Source: Timema cristinae
Lineage: Eukaryota > Arthropoda > Insecta > Phasmatodea > Timematidae
Length of the DNA stretch: 64,000 bases
Reading direction: 5' to 3'
Assembly: GCA_039000515.1 (NCBI GenBank)
Contig: JBCFYV010001001.1
Coordinates: forward strand, 13,195,373-13,259,372
Within the stretch, counting starts at the first letter, position 1. Every line of letters begins with the position of its first letter. The translations under genes were made by a program, and so were the position numbers. The notes under the pieces were generated by a model. The model was not told where the DNA came from. It saw nothing but the letters and a program-made list of their open reading frames with translations, and did no database searches. This document shows positions 11,480-21,349 of this stretch, piece after piece.

Positions 11480-11737
11480 TATTATTATTATTATTTTAGC
11501 AGCGCGTCTTATTACCCGTTCGGGTTATACGCTTTAAGTACTAATTACACTAATGGATTAGGAATTGGGAAGGTTGAATTAGAAGAAGTGAACCCGCATT
11601 TTCGTGGAGGGAAAGTGGAAAACCATTTAGGAAAAACCACCCCAGTTCACCCGACCGACATTCGAACCTCGATCTCCCCGTCCTCAGCAGTCGAGCTCAA
11701 CCGACTAGCGCGTTACCAACTACGTCACGAGGCGGGT
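11480..11737 (-). mobile_element. SINE-2 copy with target-site duplication
   Basis: Well-preserved minus-strand copy: starts with the reversed (AAT)n tail, AGCAGCGCGTCTTATTACCC, and ends with the head (CTACGTCACGAGGCGGGT). Flanked by TGATATCCTAAAAAAAAT at 11461 and TGATATCATAAAAAAAT at 11737, a probable target-site duplication of about 17 bp with small differences. One of the best family references in the window. Confidence 0.92.
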
Positions 11738-11784
11738 GATATCATAAAAAAATCTCCTAGTTTAGTGATTATTTTATTTCTCCA

Positions 11785-11996
11785 CGCTTTACTACCCGTT
11801 CGACTATGTAGTAATTATGTTAGTGTGCAAGGAATTAGGACGGCTGAATTCAGTGGAAGTGTACCCACATTTGATCATGGGTCCTGTGGGAAACCATTTA
11901 GTAAAAATCACCCTGAGTACAACCGACTGTGATTTGAACCCTAATCCTTTGAAATTGGAAGTCCAATATTTTGCGATAGTGAGGCCTTAGACTAGG
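11785..11996 (-). mobile_element. SINE-2 copy, diverged
   Basis: Minus strand: CGCTTTACTACCCGTTCGAC (tail module), GGAAGTGTACCCACATTTGA, GGAAACCATTTAGTAAAAAT, then a decayed head (GCGATAGTGAGGCCTTAG). It lies 50 bases after the previous copy and is clearly older, judging by divergence. Confidence 0.75.
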
Positions 11997-12287
11997 CGTA
12001 TAAAAACTCATTTGATCACCAGGACCACGTTCGAAAATTGAAAATTATGAGGGAGCATAATTTCAAATTGTTTTAAACTGTCACCATTTTAGATGAAAAA
12101 CCAGATCAATTTTAAAATCCTTTCTAATATAAAAATAAAATTAGAATATATAAAATTTAGGATAAAGCCACTATTTTATCAGAAATATTAAACCTCTTAT
12201 TTTAGACGATGTTGTGACTTTAAGATCTTTTGTTGAAGTTGCTTACTTAATTGAAAGCAAATGCGTATCCATAAATCCTTATCACTT

Positions 12288-12513
12288 ATCTTCCCGTTCA
12301 TGTTATACGCTTATAAGTTACACTATTTAATGGATTAGGAAGGTTATGTTTAGAGAAAGTGTACCCGAATTTGCGTGGAATGAGAGTATAAAACATATTG
12401 GTGTAACCACCCTCAGTACACCCGACTGAGACTCGAACCTCGATCTCCGCGTCACCAGCAGCCTAGTCTACTGCAAGAGAAGCGCTTTATACCACGCAGC
12501 CACCGAAGCGGGT
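12288..12513 (-). mobile_element. SINE-2 copy, head type with two-gene-like insert
   Basis: Minus strand from TCTTCCCGTTCATGTTATAC to CCACCGAAGCGGGTGT. The head contains the longer variable part TAGTCTACTGCAAGAGAAGC found also at 14050, 30780, 34830, 45045 and 60660, which defines the more common SINE-2 head type here. Confidence 0.85.
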
Positions 12514-12639
12514 GTGATCTCTAGGAAAATTATTTATTTTCGTTATAAAAAACAATTGTCCACACGCTTATGGTTGGAATTTAGGAAACGCAAGAAAAAG
12601 CCTGTGGTATTTGTTTGGTTTTTCAGTTTTATGTCAAAA

Positions 12640-12925
12640 AATTTTTAGTTGTTGTTAAAGGAAATCAAATAATTCTCCAGTAGACACATAGAGTTTATAA
12701 TGGATTAAATAGCTAAGCTATTATATTTATTAATTACGGTTATAGTTTATCTAAATATCATATTCTTTAAATTTTAAAATGACACCTGGGTTTTATTACC
12801 TTGTCCAGAAAAGAGTTAAATTTTCTTCATATGGCGATATTAACGGTTGTAGAATATCTGTCAAGGGTGTCCTGGAATTTAATAATATTCTTTCTCTGCC
12901 TTTAAAAAGCTTATTATCTAATGCC
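12640..12925 (+). mobile_element. one-armed relative of the foldback MITE
   Basis: TTAAATTTTCTTCATATGGC...GAATATCTGTCAAGGGTGTCC matches one arm of the palindromic MITE. Like the copy at 1.5 kb it continues as TTTAAAAAGCTTATTATCTAATGCC, so the two one-armed copies share a junction and probably derive from one deleted form. Confidence 0.65.
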
Positions 12926-12929
12926 GCTA

Positions 12930-13870
12930 AGTAGGATTGTTTTTACCATTTATGTTATTAAATGTTTGTGCTATATAATCCTATACTTAAACAATTTGCT
13001 GTTAAAGAAAACCACTTATGATTAGAGAATACGAGTACTTTTTGATTAATGAGAAGTGTAACTGAAAGTTGTGATTAACAAAACGAAATGATTTATTTTG
13101 GCACTCCATTATTACAGAGCAGTACCGCCTTAATGAGGAATTATTTGTTTGCATCAGTATGAAAGCTACGATGAATGTTTTATTAGATCTCTCCCTGTGT
13201 GAGAATGAAACTAAACCACGGGTAATTTTAATGGCTCAACTATCATACGCACCCCCCACTTGCTTCCAAATTAGTGTAATGTTGGTCCAACATGATGTAT
13301 GCGATTGATGCGTTAACATTTGTATTCCTTTCCGTTGAGTCATTTTTACGGTATGAGCTAAATGAAATGATTGTTCTGACTGCTTTTTTGTTTGTTTTGT
13401 TTTAGGGATTGATAAAAACGTGTGGTGAGTGCTAGTGAAATCAAGAGAAAAAATATTTTTTTCCCCCATTATATTTGTTCGGGAAAATTAGTTATCACTT
13501 TTTAAAATTGTATTTATATTTTGGTATAAGAATTAATTCAAAACTTAAGGTGAAATTAAAGGAAACGTGAGTTAAGGTCAGTGTTATTAAAGTTTTTTAT
13601 AACAAAAATATTTTCAGAACGAATACAATATTACTTCACTAGATATTTTAGTTTAAGTTTTTACATATTTTAATCTCAACAGCTCTTGAATATTATTAAT
13701 GCGTAGGTAGCGGATTTTTAGGCACCAAAAAATGTTAAAATAGGCAGGGAGCTAAACATTAAAAAATACCCGAATAGGCACTTAAGGGGGGGAAAACACA
13801 CAATAGGCAACGTGAAATTGATTTCACTACCAACTATTTTATCACATATAGCCAATTCATATTTCTTTCT
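12930..13870. other. no gene seen
   Basis: Moderately AT-rich. A 77-codon minus-strand open frame at 13236-13469 includes no recognised motif and its N-terminal part overlaps a T-rich tract; not supported as a gene. Confidence 0.45.
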
Positions 13871-13876
13871 TTTTTT

Positions 13877-14116
13877 TAGCAGCACTCGTTAAGGCTATAA
13901 GCATATGTTGTACTAATTACGTTAGAGTGTTAGAGGTTAAGAAGGCTGAATTTAGAGGAAGTGTATCTGCACTTGCGTGGAGGGAAAATTAAACCAATTT
14001 AGTAAAAAACACATTAATTACTCCGAACCGAGATTCGAAACCTCAATCTCCCTTCATCGGCAGACCATTCTACTACGAGAGTGGCGCCTTAATCCATTCG
14101 ACCATTGAAGCGGTTC
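13877..14116 (-). mobile_element. SINE-2 copy
   Basis: Minus strand: AGCAGCACTCGTTAAGGCTA, TTTAGAGGAAGTGTATCTGC, TTGCGTGGAGGGAAAATTAA, ATTCGAAACCTCAATCTCCC and head CTACGAGAGTGGCGCCTTAA. A 5-6 base deletion in the tail removes part of the CCCGTTCGGG palindrome. Confidence 0.85.
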
Positions 14117-14119
14117 AGA

Positions 14120-14980
14120 TGCTGTTTATTAATAGATAGTTTTTAGATTTTATATATTGAAATGGGCTATATTTTCAAATATAATGATTTAGCCAATTAA
14201 AAAAAAGTTCTACTTCACGATGTAAAAGGACCAACATTCAAATTTTCCGTTTCCGCAGAAATTGGAACTTTTTCCTTCAACGGCAGGCCGTTTCCTCCCA
14301 AGATGTCTGCCACTGCTCCAAATGCCCTTCGCCAAATTTACGCTCGTCAGAAAGTATTTAACATTTGTTGATTTTCAAACTTATTCCAAACAAGTATGCA
14401 ACAACTTACAAATTTTAAGAAACTGGACTCTCTTTCTCAGCAGAGAATCCATAACGTATGAAAAGAAAGAGGCCAAACCTTAAAGAGACGTGTTAAAACA
14501 GTAATAAAATAGGCAAAAACCAACTTAATAGGCAGCTATAGGCCTTATAAAATTAACATATTGTATTGTTAGTAACATGAAATGCACATACATCTCAACT
14601 GCTTATGGTTAGCGATCAAAGAAAAGGCAAAATACGGTCTCTAGTAATGATCATAATGGCATTTGAACAGATTCATTACTAAGAGGAAAAGTCTTACTCA
14701 TATTCCACAATATATGTTACAAATATTCAAATACTGTTGAGATTAAAGCACGTGGAACATTAAACTAAACATATTAACTGATTTTTTTTTATGTAATGAA
14801 AGCTTTGAGTTTCCTTTCATCTCACCTCTAAATGAACATGTACAAATTAAATCTTACCTACAGGTTGGGTACTATAATATTTGACACTTTGAGAAAGTTA
14901 ACTAATTTTTTTATACAGTATAGTCATTGGGTGGGCGTAAATTCACTGTTAAAATAGTGCCAATCTTGTAGTTTATAATA
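14120..14980. other. no gene seen
   Basis: An open frame at 14262-14483 (73 codons) shows no known domain. The stretch is otherwise unremarkable AT-rich DNA leading into the tandem array. Confidence 0.45.
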
Positions 14981-14981
14981 C

Positions 14982-15572
14982 AATCAGCACAGATCTGTGC
15001 AAGATTGATTCAGTACAGGACTCTGCAAGATTAATTCAGCACAGGACTGTGCAAAATTAATTCAGCACACAAATGTGCAAGATTGATTCAGCATAGGACT
15101 GTACAAGGTTGATTCAGCACAGATCTGTACAGGATTAATTCAGCACACGAATGTAAAAGGTTGATTCAGCACAGGACTGTACAAGGTTGATTCAGCACAT
15201 ATCTGTACAGGATTAATTCAGCACACAAATGTAAAAGGTTGATTCAGCACAGGACTGTACAAGGTTGATTCAGCACATATCTGTACAGGATTAATTCAGC
15301 ACACGAATGTAAAAGGTTGATTCAGCACAGGACTGTACAAGGTTGATTCAGCACATATCTGTACAGGATTAATTCAGCACACGAATGTAAAAGGTTGATT
15401 CAGCACAGGACTCTACAAGGTTGATTCAGCACATATCTGTACAGGATTAATTCAGCACACGAATGTAAAAGGTTGATTCAGCACAGGACTGTAAAAGGTT
15501 GATTCAGCACAGGACTGTACAAGGTTGATTCAGCACAGATCTGTACAAGATTGATTCAGTACAGAGCTGTAT
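14982..15572 (+). repeat. 26-bp tandem repeat with 78-bp higher-order structure
   Basis: About 22 units of the type CACAGGACTGTACAAGGTTGATTCAG. In the middle, three alternating unit variants (CACAGGACTGT, CACATATCTGT, CACACGAATGT) recur in fixed order: the CACATATCTGTACAGG variant starts at 15196, 15274, 15352 and 15430, exactly 78 bases apart. The outer units are less regular. No coding potential. Confidence 0.95.
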
Positions 15573-15691
15573 ATCTCAGAAACCATCAAGGTCTACAGTG
15601 TGTACTTTTGTATCTTTCGAGCCACAGTTAATTAATTAAACTCCTCCCACTTATCCAAATAGTACACCTTTTGTTCTTATATTTTTAAATG

Positions 15692-15780
15692 GAAAATTGA
15701 CACTTGGAAACTGGAACTGAACCAGGAATCTTTGGATTAATACGCCAATGCTCTTATCACAGAGCTATCTAGAAGCTGTC
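15692..15780 (-). mobile_element. SINE-6 head (tRNA-like)
   Basis: Minus strand reads ATAGCTCTGTGATAAGAGCA (A-box-like), then CCTGGTTCAGTTCCAG (B-box-like) and TTTCCAAGTGTCAATTTTCC. A related minus-strand sequence with GACACCTGGAAACGGGAATT lies at 60003. It is either a SINE head or a tRNA pseudogene; folding into a full cloverleaf is not evident. Confidence 0.5.
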
Positions 15781-15789
15781 CTGTACCCG

Positions 15790-16948
15790 GGGTAATTTTT
15801 CATTCATATTTTAGGGCAGAGTTTGTGATGGTCGTGTGTAAATCGTCAATTTCATATGAGCGATCAATTTAAGATCTCAAACTATCTTATAACGCGGCCA
15901 CCTTGGACTCGTGAGGGCTTTATGATGCAAATAATACAATTACAAATGTGCGAAAGCGCATTTATTGACGATTTTTGAGGAGGTAAAAATATTTAATTCC
16001 TTGATATACCTAAAAAAAAATATATATATTCCTCGCAAAATTTTGCGACATACAGAATATTGGCATTTATTAAATTATTTAAATTTTTTTAGCTAAATAT
16101 ACAAATAGAGAGATAATTAGACACTGTAGCCACTTTGTCAGAGATAACAGAGATATAATAATCTACTATATTATTTTTACTGGATGATTTTAAAATGTGT
16201 TTCAAGTTATAATCAAATATTAATTTATTTGTCTATTGCAAGTTGTTTCACCAATCAAATATGGGATGTCATCCATAAATTCAGAGGCCTGCAAATTTTA
16301 ATTCTTGGAGTTAAATTAACATATTCGATTCTTCCTCATATCTGACCCCAATTTATTATGGTAAATAGAGTATAATACGGCATTTAAAGTAATAGAGCTT
16401 TAGAAAGTATTTACTTATTTTTGCGATCGGTATTGAAAACATTTTACTATATTATTAGTGTAATTTTATATGAATTTATACTATTTATCAAAAATGACCC
16501 CTACATCTAAAATATATTGACGTACGACTATATGAAAATGGTTTTAGTAACTTTTTAAACTGTCATAAAATGTTCTTCATATTAGAATCGTACTGTTCAA
16601 TGCACAGCACATAGTGGTTGGCAGGATTTCCTTTGGTTGGCCTCAAACGGCCCACGGCCCATATGCATTGTAAAAGTAACTCATTGCATTTGAATATTAT
16701 GCCATCAATATTAGTCTAAATTGATTTATACAGACATTGTAATAGTAACTAAATAGCATTTAAAGTCCATGCAATGGCCACGAAATTTGTAACTACTTGA
16801 CTACAATACCATTAATTTTCTTGTTTTATAACCTTATGCATTTCCCGCCAATTAATACACCAATAAGACACTCAATTGGAGTGAAATTGGATTGCTTTCA
16901 GTCATAGTGACATTTAAAATAATTTAAATATTTCGTTTATTTCATTTT
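15790..16948. other. no gene seen; AT-rich
   Basis: AT-rich sequence with A/T runs at 16011-16030. No repeat family recognised apart from weak resemblance near 15893. Confidence 0.45.
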
Positions 16949-16962
16949 ATAATATTGACGTC

Positions 16963-17245
16963 GGTGACCTGGTGGTCTAGTGGTAAGGTGTCAGACTTCT
17001 GTGCTGGCGGCCGGGGTTCAATCCTCGGTCCCGGCACAGATTTATCTGATTACCAAACCCTTCCTTCACCTCTGACAAGACATCTTGTGAATGTGGGGAA
17101 TGCCAGGCCGCCACCGTGGTTCGGATTCCACGTTAAACTGTAGGTCTCTCAATTCATCTCACAATCACCCTACCATTACACATTAGCGTAAGTGCGTATA
17201 ACCCGAACGGGTAGTAAGACGCGTGCTAATAATAATAATAATAAT
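16963..17245 (+). mobile_element. SINE-1, full-length copy with target-site duplication
   Basis: The best SINE-1 reference. Head GGTGACCTGGTGGTCTAGTGG with A box, B box GGGGTTCAATCCTCGG, body through AACTGTAGGTCTC, CACCCTACCATTACACATTA, then tail TGCGTATAACCCGAACGGGT and (AAT)n. It is bracketed by ATAATATTGACGTC (16949-16962) and ATAATATTGACATC (17246-17259), 13 of 14 identical. This supports insertion by target-primed retroposition. Confidence 0.95.
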
Positions 17246-17392
17246 ATAATATTGACATCTTAGATATTGTTCTTAAATATATTTTTATGATAGTAAAAGA
17301 ATGTTTAAATAAATAAACCGAGCTAAATAGATACACTCAATACAACCCTCAAGTATGGATTATGGTTAATCGGGCATGCTACAAGTACTTTT

Positions 17393-17556
17393 TGAATGTG
17401 GGGAATGCCAGGCCTCCACCGTGGTTCGGATTCCACGTTAAACTGTAGGTCCTTCATTTCATCTCCTAATCACCCTACCATTACACATTAGCGTAAGTGC
17501 GTATAACCCGAACGGGTAGTAAGACGCGGTGCTAATAATAATAATAATAATAATAA
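17393..17556 (+). mobile_element. SINE-1, 5'-truncated, with perfect target-site duplication
   Basis: Contains only the 3' half, from TGAATGTGGGGAATGCCAGG through the tail TAACCCGAACGGGTAGTAAG and (AAT)8. TACAAGTACTTTT occurs at 17380-17392 and again at 17557-17569 without a mismatch. The truncated start inside an intact duplication means the copy was shortened during insertion, not by later deletion. Confidence 0.95.
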
Positions 17557-17569
17557 TACAAGTACTTTT

Positions 17570-18510
17570 AATAGCGTCGCCATTATTTTATTTTACTCAA
17601 CTTTGTCGAAACCATAACATTTCTTGGTCAAGTAGTTCATTGTCAACGATGTGATTGAAGAATAAATACGAAACGGTATTCATCTAAACGCACCTAGAAT
17701 TTACAGATGAAAATACACAAAAGTAAAATCAGAGCAGCAAATGGTACTTGATATGTTTACATGTATTTATAATTTTACACATTATATACTGTGTGTAAGT
17801 TCTTTCCCAACAAAACTGTTTGGTGATCTTTCAAGTAAATATATTTTCACTAGAAATGGCCATTTGTTACAAAATTTAAAAATCTCCAAGGACGTTTAAG
17901 GAACATTTTTATCATAAATGCTAGTTTTGACCAATTTTTTTGTTCCTCATATTAAAAAATTGGGTGAAATATTTCAAATTAAATTCTAGCTGATACTAAA
18001 GGAAAAATTATAGTTTTTATAACACTGACAGGGTTAGCTTCAAGTTAAAAGCCAAATTAGTTTATTGGACTATTTAATCAAAATATTACTTTTGCATATC
18101 CTTTATTAAAGCAAATCCAGCTGACCTATATTACAAATGTATATAAAATACAAATTTATATATATTATATGTGTGTATTTTTAATACTGTAACAATTTCT
18201 TGAGTGCAAAAATGCTTAAAAATAACATCTTTTTTTTTTAATAAAACGAGAAAGTTGACAAACCTTTAATATTTCTTAGTTTTTAATTAATTATTTTTCA
18301 ACTTACTCTGACGTTTAGGAAAAACAAATTATGACAAGAAGATCCTGTTCATAGGATATCATCTTCTTTAAATTAATACACAACTTGAACTTTTCATAAA
18401 TTCAATTATCTCAACATTTTCGTAACCGTTGAAATATGTTGAGAAGATGAGAGGTTTCAATGAAAGCAAGCATTCTTGTATGTTTTATATGGCCTTAGAA
18501 TTTACCAGAC
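17570..18510. other. no gene seen; AT-rich
   Basis: AT-rich, with a (TA)-rich patch near 18155 and a T9 run near 18230. No open frame of note on either strand. Confidence 0.5.
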
Positions 18511-18539
18511 ATATTAATTAAAATGACGATATATGGGAT

Positions 18540-18719
18540 CAAACAAGTTTTGTGCTGTTAAGTGGCAGGCGGACGCGGGAAGGGCCCCCCTGTGGTCACT
18601 TGTTCCACATCCCCTTGGGCGATGATACTCTCCCCCTCTTGGGGCCTCTGGCTGTTTTACCGCAGCACCCGGAACTCTTCGGGCGAGGCTGAAACAAGCA
18701 CCTACGAAGATGACACATT
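18540..18719. other. GC-rich island, unidentified
   Basis: A sharply GC-rich stretch (GGCAGGCGGACGCGGGAAGG, CTCTTGGGGCCTCTGGC, CTTCGGGCGAGGC) inside AT-rich sequence, joined directly to a SINE-4 head. The minus-strand open frame covering it (18514-18807) is Arg/Gly/Ala-rich and shows no known domain. It may be the upstream part of a composite retroposon whose 3' part is SINE-4, but the other SINE-4 copies lack it. Confidence 0.4.
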
Positions 18720-18950
18720 CTGACACCTTAGCTGAGTCAGTAGTGTGTCTTACCACTGAGCTAAGAGCTCCGGGTTTGATTCCCGACATGGCCGTAAAAC
18801 TTATCATTGATAAAATGTTTGTTTTCTCTTTAACAATGACGAATTTACGGTCGGGGGGCTGACTGTTGTGTCTGTTCTAGATTTAAGTTGGTTTATAAAT
18901 CGTTTCCTGATACAGTCGGTCTATTAAGAAAGTGCACGTTGAATACTTTA
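18720..18950 (+). mobile_element. SINE-4 copy (tRNA-headed)
   Basis: Head GACACCTTAGCTGAGTCAGT (A box) and CCGGGTTTGATTCCCGAC (B box), then body ACTTATCATTGATAAAATG, GAATTTACGGTCGGGGGGCT, TGTTGTGTCTGTTCTAGATT and the tail TTTATAAATCGTTTCCTGATAC. Aligns along its length with copies at 42845, 53585 and, inverted, 25258. Confidence 0.88.
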
Positions 18951-18954
18951 AGTA

Positions 18955-19930
18955 AACTAAATGAAAATTACAAGAACACACAGTTCACGAGTAAATAGGC
19001 CATCGATGATTTACAGAATCAACTAACGGCGTTGTCTACTTGGTGAATTAGAGGCTATTTTGAGAAGGGGGTTGCATCTTAAATTCACACACCTAAGCAC
19101 TCTTAAGTGTTATCACACATATTCTCCAATTTATGAAATAGAAAAAAAGGGAATAAATTGTTAAGTTTCTCCTGTCAGGCATTTCGTTTACCTGCTGATA
19201 ACACTTCACCTCTTCCACTGACGAGTAAACACACTCACTCTATTATTTGTGGTTGGACAGCTTTGACTATCATATCAAACTATATATTTTTACGTTTCCT
19301 AATTTAGATAAACAAATGCTTATGTGGACTTTTTTTTATCATATATCCTGGCAGTAAGATTCCAAATAGTCTTATCTGTAGACGATTTAAATTAAATAAT
19401 TTTACAGCAAATCTACTTCAAGATCAAAAAAATAATTATTTTTTTACAATATAAGATTATATTATTCATATTTATTTAAGAATTTATATTTTTTGTTTAA
19501 AAGTTATATCTTTAAAACTCACCGAATAAAACGTAATTACATTAACATGGTAAGTCATGTCTTAGCTTGCCTTTATATCACAGGTAGGTAACGTCCTTAG
19601 ATATAGATACTCTCTAGAACTTATTTTAAAACATTTTAATGATTCCTTAGAGAATCATTGGCCAGGTCTCTTTAGTGTAAACTCGGTTTCAACTGAAAGA
19701 CAGTCTTACCTTGATAGATTACACTATGGCCTTACCTTATAAGCTACACCCATGTGGAATAATGCAACGTATGATTGGTACTTTACAGGGTAGTCAAAAG
19801 ATGCATCCACCAATGGGATGACACGTGTAGAGCCATTAAGATGAGAGAGGCTTTTGCCTTTTGTTTGTAGAAATTTCCCTCTTCATTCATTTCCTAAATC
19901 GATGTTGGTTTTTTTTTTTTTTTGTGTCCA
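18955..19930. other. no gene seen
   Basis: Mixed AT-rich DNA; a T16 run at about 19910-19924 precedes the next SINE relic. No recognised feature. Confidence 0.45.
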
Positions 19931-19934
19931 CTTC

Positions 19935-20150
19935 TTCTTTATAGCCTGTCCAGGGTCGGGAGGAATGAAAGGGGAATTTAGAGGAAATGTATACGCGTTT
20001 GCACGAAGGTGTAGTAAAACACAATTTAGGGGGGAAAAACACCATTAATGAGGACAGGCGAGATTCAAACTTCGCCTGAAATCATCAAAACCAACTTCCA
20101 GCATATCGCTATAGTGACACCTTGATCAATGTGGTCACCTATGCGGGTGT
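19935..20150 (-). mobile_element. SINE-2 copy, diverged
   Basis: Minus strand: AATTTAGAGGAAATGTATAC, GCGTTTGCACGAAGGTGTAG, CACAATTTAGGGGGGAAAAA, then a decayed head ending ATGTGGTCACCTATGCGGGT. The head-region sequence differs from other copies, so part may be replaced. Confidence 0.65.
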
Positions 20151-20154
20151 GCTT

Positions 20155-21040
20155 CTTGCTTACTCCCAAGCTGGCATATCCTCTGAGCTCCCTTACTATC
20201 CTGTATTAATTAGAAATTACCTTTTATTAGTGTTGATCTTTTATTTATATTCATGACCATACTGATAAGTTCTTTATCAACGCCTATTTTATGCTAAATA
20301 ATAACAAATATTAAATCAAAAGATTACATGAAGTCTAACACATTTTCCAATTGAAATTTCAAATCAATTAGAAAAAATTATATTCTACCATTCCAAAAAT
20401 AATAAGAAACAAACTATTTTAAATGTGTTGCTGGTTTTATAAATACTACCTGGATGATGATAGAAACGATCGTAAGCCCCTATACAACAATTACAATAGG
20501 TATTAAAACTTTTTTATATATCCATACGTCAAGTCATGAGAATTTCAGCTGACTAGTTTTTTTTATAGGTAGGTATAATTACAAAAAATCACTTATAGCA
20601 AATTAAAATGCTATAGATGTAGTCGTAAAACAATGTTTGTAATTTCTAAAAGGTCTCTTCTATTAGAATCCTACTATATGTGTACGTTATGTCGTGATAC
20701 GTCACCTTGTGTTGTCCGTATGAGCTAGAAATATAAAACTTACAAATAAGGCACCGCTCGACATTCTCTTCGCCAAAGGATCCTTTGTAGAACGTAATCC
20801 ATCCAAGGACGTCTTTGTTCCTATCCCCTAACTTTGAAAGTCGAGGACGATATTGACAACGGCGAAGAGATTGGAGAGTTTTAAAGCAGCGTTTAACGTC
20901 GTCGCCTATTTGGAGATTTCGAAGTTATTTGACGAAGTGGTTTGCACCTTAGCTTGACGCGCCTAATGTGGATAGAAAAAATAATGTTATTAAGGCCATA
21001 GTCTACTTTAAAATAAATATAATAACAATTTGGTATTACT
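20155..21040. other. no gene seen
   Basis: AT-rich, except for a CpG-bearing patch at about 20750-20980 (CTCTTCGCCAAAGGATCC; GACAACGGCGAAGAGATTGG) with a short imperfect inverted repeat between CTCTTCGCC and GGCGAAGAG. Not identified further. Confidence 0.4.
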
Positions 21041-21046
21041 TTTTTA

Positions 21047-21345
21047 CTTTCTCGCTATCTTATAGATAGAGAAAGTATTGTGATCGTCAAAAAAATTGAA
21101 CTCGAGATTTTGATGGATCCCCTGACCCCCTGAATCCGAAAAAAGTGGTTTTTGACTTTCCGTCTGTCTGTCTGTCTGTCTCCAACTAGAGCCCAAACTA
21201 TTTAACCGATCGGGCTAAAACTTGGTAACTAGAGTTTTCATAGAGTTGCCCAGAGGAGTTTTTGGAATTGGTTATCTAACCATAAAATTAAGAGTAGTTT
21301 AATAAAGGATGAAAAGAGAAAAAATCGATTTTCTCAAAATCGGTT
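21047..21345 (+). repeat. dispersed repeat with 5' hairpin, copy 1
   Basis: Begins with a hairpin (21047-21075: CTTTCTC / GAGAAAG plus TATCT / AGATA, three-base loop). It is followed by AGTATTGTGATCGTC, CTCGAGATTTTGATGG, ACCCCCTGAATCCG, a (GTCT)n run at 21160-21181, and TAGAGCCCAAACTATTTAAC, GCTAAAACTTGGTAACTAGA. A homologous copy lies at 59256-59525 in the same orientation. Class not recognised. Confidence 0.8.
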
Positions 21346-21349
21346 CTAA

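Noticed and set aside
11375..11932. 185-codon open frame
   Set aside because: It spans two minus-strand SINE-2 copies read on the opposite strand; the frame is fortuitous.
14982..15572. CRISPR-like array
   Set aside because: Units are contiguous with no unique spacers, and the context is a eukaryotic genome.
20750..20980. MITE with CTCTTCGCC/GGCGAAGAG ends
   Set aside because: Only nine bases are inverted, with no duplication at the edges and no second copy seen.
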